Both the position numbers and the translations under genes were made by a program. The notes beneath the pieces were generated by a model, which was given only the letters and a program-made list of their open reading frames with translations, had not been told where the DNA came from and did no database searches. A DNA stretch of 64,000 nt from Hyphomicrobiales bacterium (GTDB lineage Bacteria > Pseudomonadota > Alphaproteobacteria > Rhizobiales > Rhizobiaceae), in NCBI GenBank assembly GCA_900472175.1, contig UCHD01000004.1, forward strand, positions 588,726 through 652,725, written 5' to 3'. Below are positions 1 to 8,399 of this stretch, in pieces (position 1 is the stretch's first letter; every line of letters starts with the position of its first letter).

Positions 1-436
1 CATCGAGACCGGTCAGGTCGCAGACCATCGTCTGGTAGTTCAGCAGAGCCTCGAGGCGGCCCTGGCTGATTTCCGGCTGGTAAGGCGTGTAGGCCGTGTA
101 CCAGGCGGGGTTTTCCAGGATGTTGCGTTGGATGACCGGCGGTGTGATCGTGCCGTAGTAGCCCTGGCCGATCAGCGACACGAGCTTCTTGTTGAGGTTT
201 GCCGTTTCGCGCATCTTGTCGAGCGCTTCACGCTCGGTCATTGCGGCGCCCCAGGCGAGTGGGGACTTCTGGCGGATCGACGGCGGAACGGTGTCGTCGA
301 TCATGGCGTCGAGGCTCGGATAGCCGACGACCTTGAGCATCGCCGTCATTTCATCGGGCGAGGGGCCGATATGACGCCGGTTGGCGAAGTCATACGGCTT
401 GTAGTCGGTAAAGGTGAAATCCTTCGTCATGCTCAT
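1..436 (-). CDS. gcvP: Glycine dehydrogenase (decarboxylating), P protein, N-terminal part only
   Basis: This is the first ~145 codons of GcvP, the pyridoxal-phosphate enzyme that decarboxylates glycine and loads the aminomethyl group on the lipoyl arm of GcvH. The reading frame runs off the left window edge, so the catalytic lysine is not visible. The start of the protein ([11 protein letters not shown], then ...[16 protein letters not shown] and [13 protein letters not shown]) is typical of the family. The first ATG at 436 overlaps the gcvH stop by one base (TGATG), and a second in-frame ATG lies at 430. Either start implies translational coupling to gcvH. It is the last gene of the gcvT-gcvH-gcvP operon. 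Confidence 0.95.
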   Translation of the reverse strand, partial: MSMTKDFTFTDYKPYDFANRRHIGPSPDEMTAMLKVVGYPSLDAMIDDTVPPSIRQKSPLAWGAAMTEREALDKMRETANLNKKLVSLIGQGYYGTITPPVIQRNILENPAWYTAYTPYQPEISQGRLEALLNYQTMVCDLTGLD

Positions 437-798
437 CAGGCGATAAGCTCCTTGTAAGCGGCTTCGTCGAGAAGGGCGTCGACGGCCGACGGGTCGGAGA
501 GTTTCAGCTTGAAGAACCAGCCGGCGCCCTGCGGGTCGCTGTTGACCAGAGCCGGATCATCGACGATGGCCTGGTTGCTTTCGACGATCTCGCCATCAAG
601 TGGACAATAGACGTCGGAGGCTGCCTTGACGGATTCGACGGTGGCTGCGGTTGCGCCCTTGTCGAGCGCGGTGCCGGATTCCGGCAATTCCACGAAGACG
701 AGGTCGCCGAGCTGCTCGGCGGCATGGGCGGTAATGCCGACGGTTGCGATATCACCCTCGATTTTCAGCCATTCGTGTTCATCGGTAAATTTCAGCAT
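436..798 (-). CDS. gcvH: Glycine cleavage system H protein
   Basis: A 120-residue lipoyl carrier protein that shuttles the aminomethyl group between GcvP, GcvT and the lipoamide dehydrogenase. The lipoylation motif VESVKAAS is present with Lys58 as the attachment site, and the length matches the family. The N-terminus (KFTDEHEWL) is standard. It sits 15 bases downstream of gcvT and overlaps gcvP by one base, so the three genes should be co-transcribed under the upstream glycine riboswitch. Confidence 0.97.
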   Translation of the reverse strand: MLKFTDEHEWLKIEGDIATVGITAHAAEQLGDLVFVELPESGTALDKGATAATVESVKAASDVYCPLDGEIVESNQAIVDDPALVNSDPQGAGWFFKLKLSDPSAVDALLDEAAYKELIA

Positions 799-813
799 GG
801 GTTCAGCTCCTGA

Positions 814-1953
814 TCAGCGTTTGTAGGTCGGGGTAACGAAGGGAAGGGCGGACACGGTGATCGGCAGATATTTGCCCCGTACCTCCGCGAAAAGTTTTGT
901 GCCATTGGCGGTATGGGCCTTGTCGACATAGCCCATGGCGACCGGATGATCGGCACTCGGGCCAAAGCCACCTGATGTAACGGTGCCAGCCGGTACCTTG
1001 CCTTCAGCATCGGCAAACAGTGGCGCACCGCCACGAACCGGCGCCTTGCCTTCCGGCTTCAGACCAACACGGCGGCGGCCGGCACCTTCGGCGAACTGGC
1101 CAAGAATGACGTGGGCGCCGGGGAAACCGCCTTCGCGAGCGCCACCGGCGCGGCGTGCCTTCTGCATGGCCCATTCGAGGCCAGCCTCGACCGGCGTTGT
1201 GGTCGTGTCGATGTCATTTCCGTAGAGACAAAGGCCTGCCTCGAGGCGCAGGGAATCGCGGGCGCCAAGGCCGATCGGCATGACATCGGGATGTTCGAGA
1301 ATCCGGCGCGTCACGTCTTCGGCAGAGGCCGCCGGGATCGAGATTTCAAAACCGTCCTCGCCGGTGTACCCGGAGCGCGAGATGATGCAGGGAACGTCGT
1401 GCAGGGCGGCTTCCGCCACATCCATGAAGCGCATGGTGGCGATATCGGCCCAGAGTTCGGCGAGCACGGATTCGGCGCGCGGCCCCTGCAATGCGATCAG
1501 CGCGCGGTCATCCAGAAGGGTCAGTTCGCAGGTGTCGCCGAGATGCTTTTGCAGATGGGCGAAATCGGCTTCCTTGCAGGACGCATTGACGACGAGGAAG
1601 AGGTGATCGCCGCGATTGGCAACCATCAGGTCGTCGAGGATATGGCCGTCATTATCGGTAAACAGCGCATAGCGCTGACGGCCTTCGGCAAGACCCAGCA
1701 CATCGACCGGTACCAGCTTTTCGAGTGCCAGCGCGGCATCTTCGATCCGGCCGGACTTTGGCCGCAGGATGACCTGTCCCATATGTGAGACATCGAAAAG
1801 GCCGGCGGCGGAGCGGGTGTGAAGGTGCTCCTTCAGCACGCCGGCGGGATATTGCACCGGCATGTCGTAGCCGGCAAACGGCACCATGCGGGCGCCAAGC
1901 GACACGTGCAACGCATGCAGCGGCGTCTGTTTCAAAGGGGAATCTGTGTTCAA
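814..1953 (-). CDS. gcvT: Glycine cleavage system aminomethyltransferase, T protein
   Basis: A 379-residue tetrahydrofolate-dependent aminomethyltransferase that releases ammonia from the aminomethyl-lipoyl intermediate on GcvH and makes methylene-THF. The conserved segments LGARMVPFAGYDMPVQY, GLFDVSHMGQ and SGYTGEDGFEI are visible, and length is normal for the family. It is the first gene of the operon, about 75 bases downstream of a tandem glycine riboswitch, so expression should rise with glycine. Confidence 0.96.
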   Translation of the reverse strand: MNTDSPLKQTPLHALHVSLGARMVPFAGYDMPVQYPAGVLKEHLHTRSAAGLFDVSHMGQVILRPKSGRIEDAALALEKLVPVDVLGLAEGRQRYALFTDNDGHILDDLMVANRGDHLFLVVNASCKEADFAHLQKHLGDTCELTLLDDRALIALQGPRAESVLAELWADIATMRFMDVAEAALHDVPCIISRSGYTGEDGFEISIPAASAEDVTRRILEHPDVMPIGLGARDSLRLEAGLCLYGNDIDTTTTPVEAGLEWAMQKARRAGGAREGGFPGAHVILGQFAEGAGRRRVGLKPEGKAPVRGGAPLFADAEGKVPAGTVTSGGFGPSADHPVAMGYVDKAHTANGTKLFAEVRGKYLPITVSALPFVTPTYKR

Positions 1954-2024
1954 GTCCGGCCTCCAGGTCTGGCGCGACGCGCCGGCTCATCTCCACGGCG
2001 CATTGTGTGCGACGTATCCTCGAG

Positions 2025-2175
2025 CCCCCTCTGTCCCTTTGCCTGAGATTGTTATCCCTTCGGCGAGCGAAACCGCTTCTCTCCAGAGTCCTACCGGCAC
2101 CTTGCTGGTCCTTTGGCCTGAGAGTTTCCGGGGCGGTTGCTCCTTCGGCACCGGTGTTACCCGGATTCTCCCAAC
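2025..2175 (-). promoter_or_regulatory. Tandem glycine riboswitch upstream of gcvT
   Basis: Read on the minus strand, the leader holds two copies of the glycine aptamer signature. The first runs from GGGAGAATCCGG (2172) to CTCAGGCCAAAGGACC (about 2104). The second runs from CTGGAGAGA (about 2088), through a CGCCGAAGGG segment, to CTCAGGCAAAGGGACAGAG (about 2029). Two aptamers joined by a short linker is the classical cooperative glycine riboswitch that turns on gcv operons when glycine is high. The exact edges are approximate. Confidence 0.93.
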
Positions 2176-2344
2176 AAGATCGATGTCAGATAACGGCGAT
2201 GCCAGCGGCTTGGCAAGCGCAAAATGTCGCGCCCGAACAGATTTTTGTCGTCGCTGTTTCAGCCATCCGCGCTGGCGGAGAAAATCAGTCTTTGCATTTT
2301 CCCCGCCCAGCAGATAACGCATTTTCCGGAGACGGAGATCATCA

Positions 2345-2740
2345 ATGGCGAAAGCCTGGCGACAGATGCAGGTGACGGTGCGGGTGCTTTCAGCGCTCGC
2401 TCTGCTGTTTCTGTCCTTTGCCCATCAGCCTGTGTTTGCCCGCCAGATCACGCCATCGATGGCAGCCGACTATCTGCTGCCGGACGGCACCATCGGGGAC
2501 ATCTGTTTCGGCCTTGATGGCATAGACGGCAAGGGCCACGGTTCCTCGCATGAGGCAATGGCCCCTGTCTGTGACTATTGCCGGCTTTCGGGCTCCGTGC
2601 TTTTGCCGGAACCGGCGGGCGAGGGCTATCTCGTTATCCGCTCGGCATTTCTTGTTTCCGGCCAGTATGATTTCAAGACACGCTTCGTGTCGCACCCGCG
2701 CCTGCTGCCACAATCGCGCGCGCCTCCGATTTCGCTCTGA
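2345..2740 (+). CDS. Small exported protein, DUF2946-like
   Basis: A 131-residue protein with an N-terminal hydrophobic signal segment (residues ~12-32). A cysteine-containing core follows: IC near residue 54, His residues near 65-69, and a PVCDYCRLSGS motif near 74-84. This C...H...CxYC arrangement is typical of DUF2946 proteins, which are often found beside copper chaperone genes. It ends 106 bases before the YcnI-PCu(A)C gene on the same strand, supporting a shared copper role. The family assignment is by motif only; function is not established. Confidence 0.65.
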   Translation: MAKAWRQMQVTVRVLSALALLFLSFAHQPVFARQITPSMAADYLLPDGTIGDICFGLDGIDGKGHGSSHEAMAPVCDYCRLSGSVLLPEPAGEGYLVIRSAFLVSGQYDFKTRFVSHPRLLPQSRAPPISL

Positions 2741-2846
2741 CGACGCCGCCACCGGCGAATTTCTAAAACATCCAGAGCATTCAGCCGCCTGACGCGGCGT
2801 TGACCGTCCTGCCATACGTGGCCGGCTCCGGTCCGGAGACAGATCG

Positions 2847-3833
2847 ATGACACAGACCAGAACAACCCTTCTTGCACTCGCACTTTCGCTAAGCGCCGCC
2901 GCCTCGGCCCATGCACACGCCTCGTTCGAAACCGATGAAGTGGCGTCCGAAAGCAGTTTCAAGGCCGTGCTGCAGATCCCGCACGGCTGCGACGGCAAGG
3001 CCACCACCGAAGTGCAGGTCAAGTTGCCGGAAGGCTTCGTCTTCGCCAAGCCACAGCCCAAGGCAGGCTGGGATCTTGAGATCATCAAGGGTGACTATCA
3101 GAAGAGCTATGACAATCACGGAAAAACAGTGACATCCGGCCCGCTGGAAATCCGCTGGAAGAATGGCAACCTGTCGGACGACTATTACGACACGTTCGTC
3201 ATCAGCGGCAAAATCTCCGGCTTTGACACGGAAACGCAGATCGCCTTTCCTGTCACCCAGCTTTGCGGTGCCACGGACAAGGTCGTCTGGGACGAGATTC
3301 CCGCAGAAGGCCAGAGCGCCCATGCGCTGGAGCATCCGGCGCCGGCCGTGACCGTGACGCCCGCCAAGGCTGGCGGCCATGACCATCACGACATGGCGGC
3401 GATGACGGGCATGGGTGCTCCCGATGGCACACCGGTCAAGGCCGGTTCGCTGGAGATTTCCGGCGGCGCGGTCAAGGCGATGCTGCCCGGCGCCAAGGTT
3501 GGCGGCGGCGGCTTCGTCATCAAGAACGAAGGCGCTGAAGACGACACGCTGCTGTCGGTCGAAAGCGTGGCTGCGGGCCGTGTCGAACTGCATGAGATGA
3601 GCATGCAGAACGATGTCATGAAGATGCGCAAGCTGGACAACGGCATCACTGTTCCGGCCGGCGAAACCGTGACGCTTCAATCCGGCGGCCTGCACCTGAT
3701 GTTCATGGATGTGAAAAAGCCGTTCGCAGAGGGTGATAGCATTCCGGTAACGCTGACCTTCGAAAAGGCAGGCAAGGTTGATTACGTGCTTTCGGTTGGC
3801 AACGCCGCCGGTGGCACGCATAAGCACAAATAG
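2847..3833 (+). CDS. Fusion of YcnI-type (DUF1775) domain and PCu(A)C copper chaperone
   Basis: A 328-residue periplasmic protein. A signal peptide covers residues 1-23, and cleavage after AHA would leave His24 (HASFE) as the mature N-terminus, which is the copper-binding histidine in YcnI domains. Residues ~24-165 are the YcnI/DUF1775 domain, followed by a linker with GGHDHHDMAAM, rich in His and Met. Residues ~190-320 are a PCu(A)C domain with HEMSMQNDVMKM (His249) and HLMFM (His283, Met285), the expected H-M...H-x-M copper(I) site. The C-terminus is again histidine rich (GGTHKHK). The likely role is periplasmic copper delivery, for example to cytochrome oxidase CuA, or copper buffering. 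Confidence 0.9.
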   Translation: MTQTRTTLLALALSLSAAASAHAHASFETDEVASESSFKAVLQIPHGCDGKATTEVQVKLPEGFVFAKPQPKAGWDLEIIKGDYQKSYDNHGKTVTSGPLEIRWKNGNLSDDYYDTFVISGKISGFDTETQIAFPVTQLCGATDKVVWDEIPAEGQSAHALEHPAPAVTVTPAKAGGHDHHDMAAMTGMGAPDGTPVKAGSLEISGGAVKAMLPGAKVGGGGFVIKNEGAEDDTLLSVESVAAGRVELHEMSMQNDVMKMRKLDNGITVPAGETVTLQSGGLHLMFMDVKKPFAEGDSIPVTLTFEKAGKVDYVLSVGNAAGGTHKHK

Positions 3834-3856
3834 GATCTGCGCATTTTGAACGGATA

Positions 3857-3890
3857 GGTAACGGCGCAGGAAACTGCGCCGTTACCGTTT
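3857..3890. terminator. Strong hairpin terminator between convergent genes
   Basis: A perfect 13-bp stem (GGTAACGGCGCAG with CTGCGCCGTTACC) closes a GAAA tetraloop and is followed by GTTT on the plus strand. It lies between the end of the copper chaperone gene (plus) and the end of the small gene at 3904 (minus), so it can serve both. Confidence 0.85.
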
Positions 3891-3903
3891 GACCGGATGC
3901 GGA

Positions 3904-4242
3904 TTAGTGGCCGTCCGCTTCGTCGTCCGGGGTCAATGCCTCGTCGCTTTCATCGGTCTCCGGATCGTCCGGGCCGAACTCCATGTAGCGACGAACCGCT
4001 TCGCCGCGGGTGCCCTGGGGCAGGCGGCTGTTGTTGGAGTTCATCAGCATGAGAGACAATGATGTCGGGCTGCGAAGCGCAGCCACTGAAGCATGGGTGT
4101 TTGCGGCATCATCCTTTGGCCGGGCCGAGAGCAGGGTGATCGCCTCGTCGGCCGGGCCATCGCCGCTGACGCGGGCGGACGGCTTGACGGCTTGCGCCGC
4201 ATAAGCCGCCGTGTTGGCCGACATGGTAACGACGAGGGTCAT
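3904..4242 (-). CDS. Hypothetical protein, acidic C-terminus
   Basis: A 112-residue reading frame beginning MTLVVTMSANTAAYAAQ. The frame is open further up to 4329, but the ATG at 4242 follows a GGGCAG segment and gives an N-terminus with a short hydrophobic, possibly exported, segment. The C-terminal third is very acidic (DPETDESDEALTPDDEADGH). No domain was recognised. It ends just past a shared terminator, which supports it being a transcribed gene. Confidence 0.5.
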   Translation of the reverse strand: MTLVVTMSANTAAYAAQAVKPSARVSGDGPADEAITLLSARPKDDAANTHASVAALRSPTSLSLMLMNSNNSRLPQGTRGEAVRRYMEFGPDDPETDESDEALTPDDEADGH

Positions 4243-4411
4243 GGATAATCTGCCCTGCCGGGCGCTCCTTCGGATATGACAATCGATCGTTTGTAACCCG
4301 GCCGCCGTTTCACCGCGGTGAAATTGCACTGCTGTATTTGAGGCAAATCTTATCGATCATCCGAAGAAAAAGGGGGCGCAGACCGCCGGGGAAAGCGCGC
4401 GCCCCAAAGGG

Positions 4412-4690
4412 TCAGGCGTAGCGCCGCAGGGAAGTGTTGCGTGCCGTTGCGGCTGCCGTTGCCGGCATGCCGTCAAATTCGACGCATTTTCCGGCCGGTG
4501 CGCGGCATACGGCGCGCGCATCATGATTGCTTTCCTCATCGGCAAAATGCAGCGCCGCCGCTTCGCTGGCAAACAGCCCGCCGACCCGGCCCAACCGGTC
4601 ATGCACGACCCACCAGCCGTGATGGTCGCAGCCGACGGTGAAGCGCGGCGTTGCGGAATGCGTGTTTGAGAGAGGATGTCGACTACCCAT
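4412..4690 (-). CDS. Conserved small hypothetical protein
   Basis: A 92-residue protein whose middle (VGCDHHGWWVVHDRLGRVGG, then FASEAAALHFADEE) resembles the short beta-strand plus helix layout of DUF2188-like proteins, as does the gene at 22705. No catalytic motif is visible. The upstream bases (TACAAGGATC before ATG at 4690) offer a weak ribosome binding site. Function unknown. Confidence 0.6.
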   Translation of the reverse strand: MGSRHPLSNTHSATPRFTVGCDHHGWWVVHDRLGRVGGLFASEAAALHFADEESNHDARAVCRAPAGKCVEFDGMPATAAATARNTSLRRYA

Positions 4691-4753
4691 GATCCTTGTA
4701 GACTTTCGTGTTGTTAAGGGAGTGGTGTTGATGGTGTGTTGTGGTTCTGCGCG

Positions 4754-4948
4754 TCAGCGCAGAATCCAGCCTGCCAGAAGCTGAATAGTGCCGGCGCAGG
4801 CAAACACTGCGGCCAGGCGGAAGCCGGCGCCCGACAGGCTGCTGCGGCCTTGTGCCATCAGTCTCGCTGTCTGCCTGCTGGATGAAACTTGCCGCATGCC
4901 TGCTCTTTCCGTTGGAAGGTTTGCAATCGGTAAAGCCCTGATTGTCAT
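4754..4948 (-). CDS. Possible small membrane protein
   Basis: A 64-residue frame with a basic, polar N-terminal half and a single C-terminal hydrophobic segment (LAAVFACAGTIQLLAGWIL). The layout is plausible for a small tail-anchored protein, but the ribosome binding site is weak (GGGT) and no homologue is recognised. It may be a chance frame. Confidence 0.3.
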   Translation of the reverse strand: MTIRALPIANLPTERAGMRQVSSSRQTARLMAQGRSSLSGAGFRLAAVFACAGTIQLLAGWILR

Positions 4949-5010
4949 GATAAAATACCCATTCTATGATTGCCGTTCCATGCGTGGGGAGCGGCTTTGT
5001 TGTTAAAATC

Positions 5011-5937
5011 TCATAGGAATTGCCGCTGTGCCGGTTCCGGTTTGCACAGGACAGGAGCCAGCGCCATGCGGATTGCGGCGGTGGTTTCCGCGACGATCGG
5101 GGTCAACGGCAGCCGGACATCGTCGTGGATACCTCTGAGCAGGCTGAGACCATATTTGATCGCGGGCGGGCTGGGCTCGCGCTCCAGGGCCTGAAACAGC
5201 GGGCTGAGCCGCTCTTGCAGGCGCAACGCCGACTGCTGGTTTCCGGTTGCAAGCGCCTGGTGCAGCGCGACGGTCAGGCGCGGCACCAGATTGGCGGCAG
5301 ATGAGATGACGCCGCGACCGCCCATCAACGTAAACGGCATGGCCGTCAGATCGTGGCCGGAATAGAGCGCAAACCGTTGACGCAACGATGCGGGCATTGC
5401 CACAAGGCGTGCGATATCTCCCGTTTCATCGGCCATTGCTACGATAGCCCGTAGTGTTGCCAGCCGCTCCAGTGTCCGGGGCGAAAGATCTGCCGCCGTT
5501 TGCTGCGGTGAGATGCCGACAATGAGCGGCAGGTCGACGCGGCTGGCGATTGCCTGAAAGTGGCGGAACAGGCCTTCCTGCGCGGGTTTGCTGTAGTAAG
5601 GCGTCACCACATAGGCGGCATCGGCCCCAAGGTTTTTCGCCTCTGCGGTGCGGGCAACTGTTGTTTCGGTGCAGTTCGTGCCCGTGCCGGCGAAAACCGG
5701 GACACGGTTACAGGAGACGGCGACGGCAAGCCTGATCAATCGCATCCGTTCGTCATCACTCAAGGCCCACGGCTCTCCGGCCGGCCCGGCAACGAGCAGG
5801 CCCGAGATGCCGCTGTTGATCTGCCATTCGGCGAGTTCGGCGAAAGCCGATTCGTCCAGTTGATCGTCGCGAAAGGGGGTGACGAGGTCGCAGATTGCGC
5901 CTTGCGGCATGGTGTCGGTCCGGATTCGGTCACTCAT
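5011..5937 (-). CDS. DapA-family (dihydrodipicolinate synthase-like) protein lacking the Schiff-base lysine
   Basis: A 308-residue (beta/alpha)8 barrel of the DapA/NanA family. The start at 5937 is chosen because AAGGAATTT precedes it; a longer frame to 5964 exists. The family skeleton is clear (ICDLVTPF, VFAGTGTN, TPYYSKPAQEG). Several key residues are changed: GTTGE is GPAGE (residues 51-55), the NVPGRT stretch reads GISPQQT, and the segment that normally reads GIKEASGD reads AMADETGD, so Ala169 occupies the catalytic lysine position. The tyrosine pair of PYYSKP remains. It is probably not a lyase of the usual mechanism. The start overlaps the end of the upstream gene at 5930 by 8 bases. 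It is not the housekeeping dapA. Confidence 0.85.
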   Translation of the reverse strand: MSDRIRTDTMPQGAICDLVTPFRDDQLDESAFAELAEWQINSGISGLLVAGPAGEPWALSDDERMRLIRLAVAVSCNRVPVFAGTGTNCTETTVARTAEAKNLGADAAYVVTPYYSKPAQEGLFRHFQAIASRVDLPLIVGISPQQTAADLSPRTLERLATLRAIVAMADETGDIARLVAMPASLRQRFALYSGHDLTAMPFTLMGGRGVISSAANLVPRLTVALHQALATGNQQSALRLQERLSPLFQALEREPSPPAIKYGLSLLRGIHDDVRLPLTPIVAETTAAIRMALAPVLCKPEPAQRQFL

Positions 5938-6427
5938 TTTTAAATTCCTTTTGCACGGCTGCATTCGTCCGCTTCCCGCGCACGGGCGGCAGGGCCTTGC
6001 GGATGGCGCTGCTTAGAAGAGCGATCAACACGGCGGCCGGTGGATCGCGATGCTCGCCGCGTATCAGCTTGCGCCGCCGCGGCTGAGAAAGGACGCTGCG
6101 GACGCACAGGGCGGCTGCCCAGTGATCGCCATGCGGGTCGAGATCGCGGATATCGCGGGCCGGCTGGCAGGATTGCGCCAGCAACCGGAGAGCAGCGGTA
6201 AACGCTTCCTTTTCCATCAGCCGGCGAAACTCCGGCAATTGCTTGATGTCATCAGGCAGGCCGGCGATCTCCGGTAGAATGCGAACCGCTTCCCAGATAT
6301 GGTGCTCGCGCAGAACCCGCGCCGCGCAGACCCGGGCAATCAGGCTGGAGAGGGCTGGCGCAGGCTCCGAAGGGCGCGCGGCAATGATTACCGGTCGTGG
6401 CTGGTGCATTGAAGGTATCGTCCGCAT
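5930..6427 (-). CDS. Hypothetical protein coupled to the DapA-like gene
   Basis: A 165-residue soluble, mostly helical and Arg-rich protein with no recognised domain. Its stop overlaps the start region of the DapA-like gene by 8 bases, so the two are probably translated together. The N-terminus may start at residue 1 or at Met7. Because the neighbour has lost its catalytic lysine, the pair may form a unit with a non-enzymatic role, but nothing in the sequence proves this. Confidence 0.55.
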   Translation of the reverse strand: MRTIPSMHQPRPVIIAARPSEPAPALSSLIARVCAARVLREHHIWEAVRILPEIAGLPDDIKQLPEFRRLMEKEAFTAALRLLAQSCQPARDIRDLDPHGDHWAAALCVRSVLSQPRRRKLIRGEHRDPPAAVLIALLSSAIRKALPPVRGKRTNAAVQKEFKNE

Positions 6428-6436
6428 CGCACGATC

Positions 6437-6616
6437 TCAGGCGAAGATGCAGATAAGGCCAATGCCGGCCAGTGCCAGGACGATCGCCGCAGCATTCAAT
6501 CCCGCGGTGATGCGGGCGCGGCGTTGCCTGCGGGAGCGCATCGGCCTGTCCGCCTGCGAGCGCATACGCGGGGTGATCTTCGCTGCGGAAAAAGGCGACG
6601 GGTAAACGTGGAGCAT
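6437..6616 (-). CDS. Small basic single-pass membrane protein
   Basis: A 59-residue frame: an Arg-rich cytoplasmic-type N-terminus (RPMRSRRQRRARI) followed by one hydrophobic segment at the C-terminus (AAAIVLALAGIGLICIFA). The start at 6616 is the most plausible of several in-frame ATGs. It lies 9 bases upstream of the next gene at 6427 on the same strand, suggesting a three-gene unit with it and the DapA-like gene. Function unknown. Confidence 0.45.
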   Translation of the reverse strand: MLHVYPSPFSAAKITPRMRSQADRPMRSRRQRRARITAGLNAAAIVLALAGIGLICIFA

Positions 6617-6816
6617 GGGCATTCGGGCGGAAACCTGTTTCGAATGTCCGGATGCTAGGGCCGCGGCGCATTTGAAATCCATTCCGGGACAATGGTTGAG
6701 AGATAAAGGTTTCATAGGAGAACAATCCAACGGTGTGGCCGCCGGCCTTGCAACAGTCTTACTTGCGACACTTCTTAAATATGGGCACACTTCCCGCAAC
6801 CAGGGGGAGAGGGTGC

Positions 6817-7233
6817 ATGACGGACAGGGAAACACTGAAAGGCATTGTCAACACACTCTATGCGGCGCGCGCGATCAACGATGTCGGCGCAATGATGGCG
6901 CTCGCCGGCCCAGGTTTCAGCTTTCGCATGGTCGGCAGCGGGAGACTGGCAGCAATGACCCAGCAGGTCAGCGAACCGGCAGCCGTCGATGCGGCGGTGC
7001 AGACGTTGGTCGCGCACTGGGATATGTCCAAAGTCAGGACTACCCGCCTTTACATTGACGGCGACACGGTTTTCGCGCATCGGGCTGGACTGATCCGCTA
7101 CATGCCGAATGGCAAGGTGATCGAAACCGAGTTTGTCGACCGCCTCACCTTCAAAGATGGCAAGATCATCGACATGACCCAGTTCGTCGATACGCTGATG
7201 ATTGCTGATACGGTCGGATTGCTCGACGCGTAA
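6817..7233 (+). CDS. SnoaL-like / NTF2-fold protein
   Basis: A 138-residue protein starting at ATG 6817 behind GGGGGAGAGGG. The pattern MTDRETLKGIVNTLYAARAINDVGAMMAL followed by alternating strands, ending with FVDRLTFKDGKIIDMTQFVDT, is typical of the SnoaL-like polyketide cyclase/NTF2 fold. Members bind small hydrophobic molecules or act on them; the substrate cannot be told. It is an isolated gene, divergent from the small membrane protein at 6616. Confidence 0.75.
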   Translation: MTDRETLKGIVNTLYAARAINDVGAMMALAGPGFSFRMVGSGRLAAMTQQVSEPAAVDAAVQTLVAHWDMSKVRTTRLYIDGDTVFAHRAGLIRYMPNGKVIETEFVDRLTFKDGKIIDMTQFVDTLMIADTVGLLDA

Positions 7234-7535
7234 GCCATTGCTGGATCCGTTACCGCTCAACGGCAGCCCGCGAATTTCGGTGCGATATCCATTGCAGCGC
7301 CTGCTGGAGGCTGGGTCTTTCACGTAACGGCCCATCACGATGTGGTGACCAGACGGGAAACTTGATGCCGCAACCGCAGGGCACCGTTGGAAAGGGCTGC
7401 GATTGACGGCATAAGGACTGGATCCGAGTCCTCTGCGATGAAGCGGCGTGGCGTAATGCTTGATTGGCGAGCATGTAGTCCATTTCGTCCAGACGGGCCG
7501 GATACCATTGCTGAATAGCCAAATTGATGGGGCAC
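7234..7535. other. Intergenic stretch without a supported gene
   Basis: About 300 bases between the SnoaL-like gene and the YkuD lipoprotein. Only short overlapping frames in several phases are present, and no hairpin with a T run was seen. It presumably holds the promoter of the transpeptidase gene. Confidence 0.5.
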
Positions 7536-8234
7536 ATGACGACCGATCACAGTTTTTCCCGCCGCGGTTTTCTCGGCGTTCTCGCGGCCGGCACGCTTGC
7601 GGGCTGTACCACCTCGATGCCGGGCGGCCGTTCTGCTCCGACCCCGGCGCGAATGACCCGGCCGATCGGTCCGCCATCGGACGCCGAATTGCAGGTGATG
7701 TACGGCCCCGTCGAGGATGGTGGCTATCTGATCCCGGCCGTTCCCTACCAGCAGATCGATCCGAAATTTTACCGGCAGCGTGTCTCCGATCCGACTGGCC
7801 AGGCGCCGGGAACGGTCGTTGTCGATACGCCATCGCGTCTTCTTTATGTCGTTGAGCCTGGCGGCACCGCAATGCGCTACGGCGTCGGCATCGGCCGCGA
7901 CGGCTTCGCATGGCAGGGTGACGGCATCATCCACTGGCGCCAGCCCTGGCCGCGCTGGAAGCCACCGAACGAGATGGTGGCACGCACGCCGAGCCTTGCC
8001 AAATACTCGATCGCCAATGGCGGCATGGAGCCGGGCCTGAAAAACCCGCTCGGCGCCCGGGCGCTCTACATCTTCCAGAATGGCGAGGACACGCTGTACC
8101 GTCTGCACGGCAATCCGGAATGGAAGTCGATCGGCAAGGCCGTTTCGTCCGGCTGTGTGCGGCTGATGAACCAGGATGTCATTGACCTCTACAAGCGCGT
8201 CCCTGCCAAGGCGAAGATCGTCGTCTGGCAGTAA
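7536..8234 (+). CDS. L,D-transpeptidase (YkuD domain) with Tat-type lipoprotein signal
   Basis: A 232-residue envelope protein. The N-terminus has a twin-arginine signal (SRRGFL) running into a lipobox (LAAGTLAGC), so Cys24 is the likely lipidated residue. The YkuD catalytic signature is visible as His191 (LHGNPEW) and SSGCVRL with Cys207. Such enzymes form 3-3 crosslinks in peptidoglycan or attach proteins to it. The alternative start at 7527 adds three residues. It is followed by a second transpeptidase-type lipoprotein. Confidence 0.9.
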   Translation: MTTDHSFSRRGFLGVLAAGTLAGCTTSMPGGRSAPTPARMTRPIGPPSDAELQVMYGPVEDGGYLIPAVPYQQIDPKFYRQRVSDPTGQAPGTVVVDTPSRLLYVVEPGGTAMRYGVGIGRDGFAWQGDGIIHWRQPWPRWKPPNEMVARTPSLAKYSIANGGMEPGLKNPLGARALYIFQNGEDTLYRLHGNPEWKSIGKAVSSGCVRLMNQDVIDLYKRVPAKAKIVVWQ

Positions 8235-8399
8235 GATTTGAGAGGCGGGCGCATCCGCGCCTGCCTCCCGCAAGCTGCGTTGCGGATATTAACCCGACGC
8301 TAACCTCGATGTCCGATTCTTCGATGGTTGGGCGGATAGATGTTCCGATTTGAGACGTCCGACAAAACTTTGGCACGATTTCCAGCGATAGACGCATCC

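Noticed and set aside
8242-8266. GC-rich hairpin after the YkuD gene
   Set aside because: The stem is imperfect and lacks a T run, so a terminator call is not supported.
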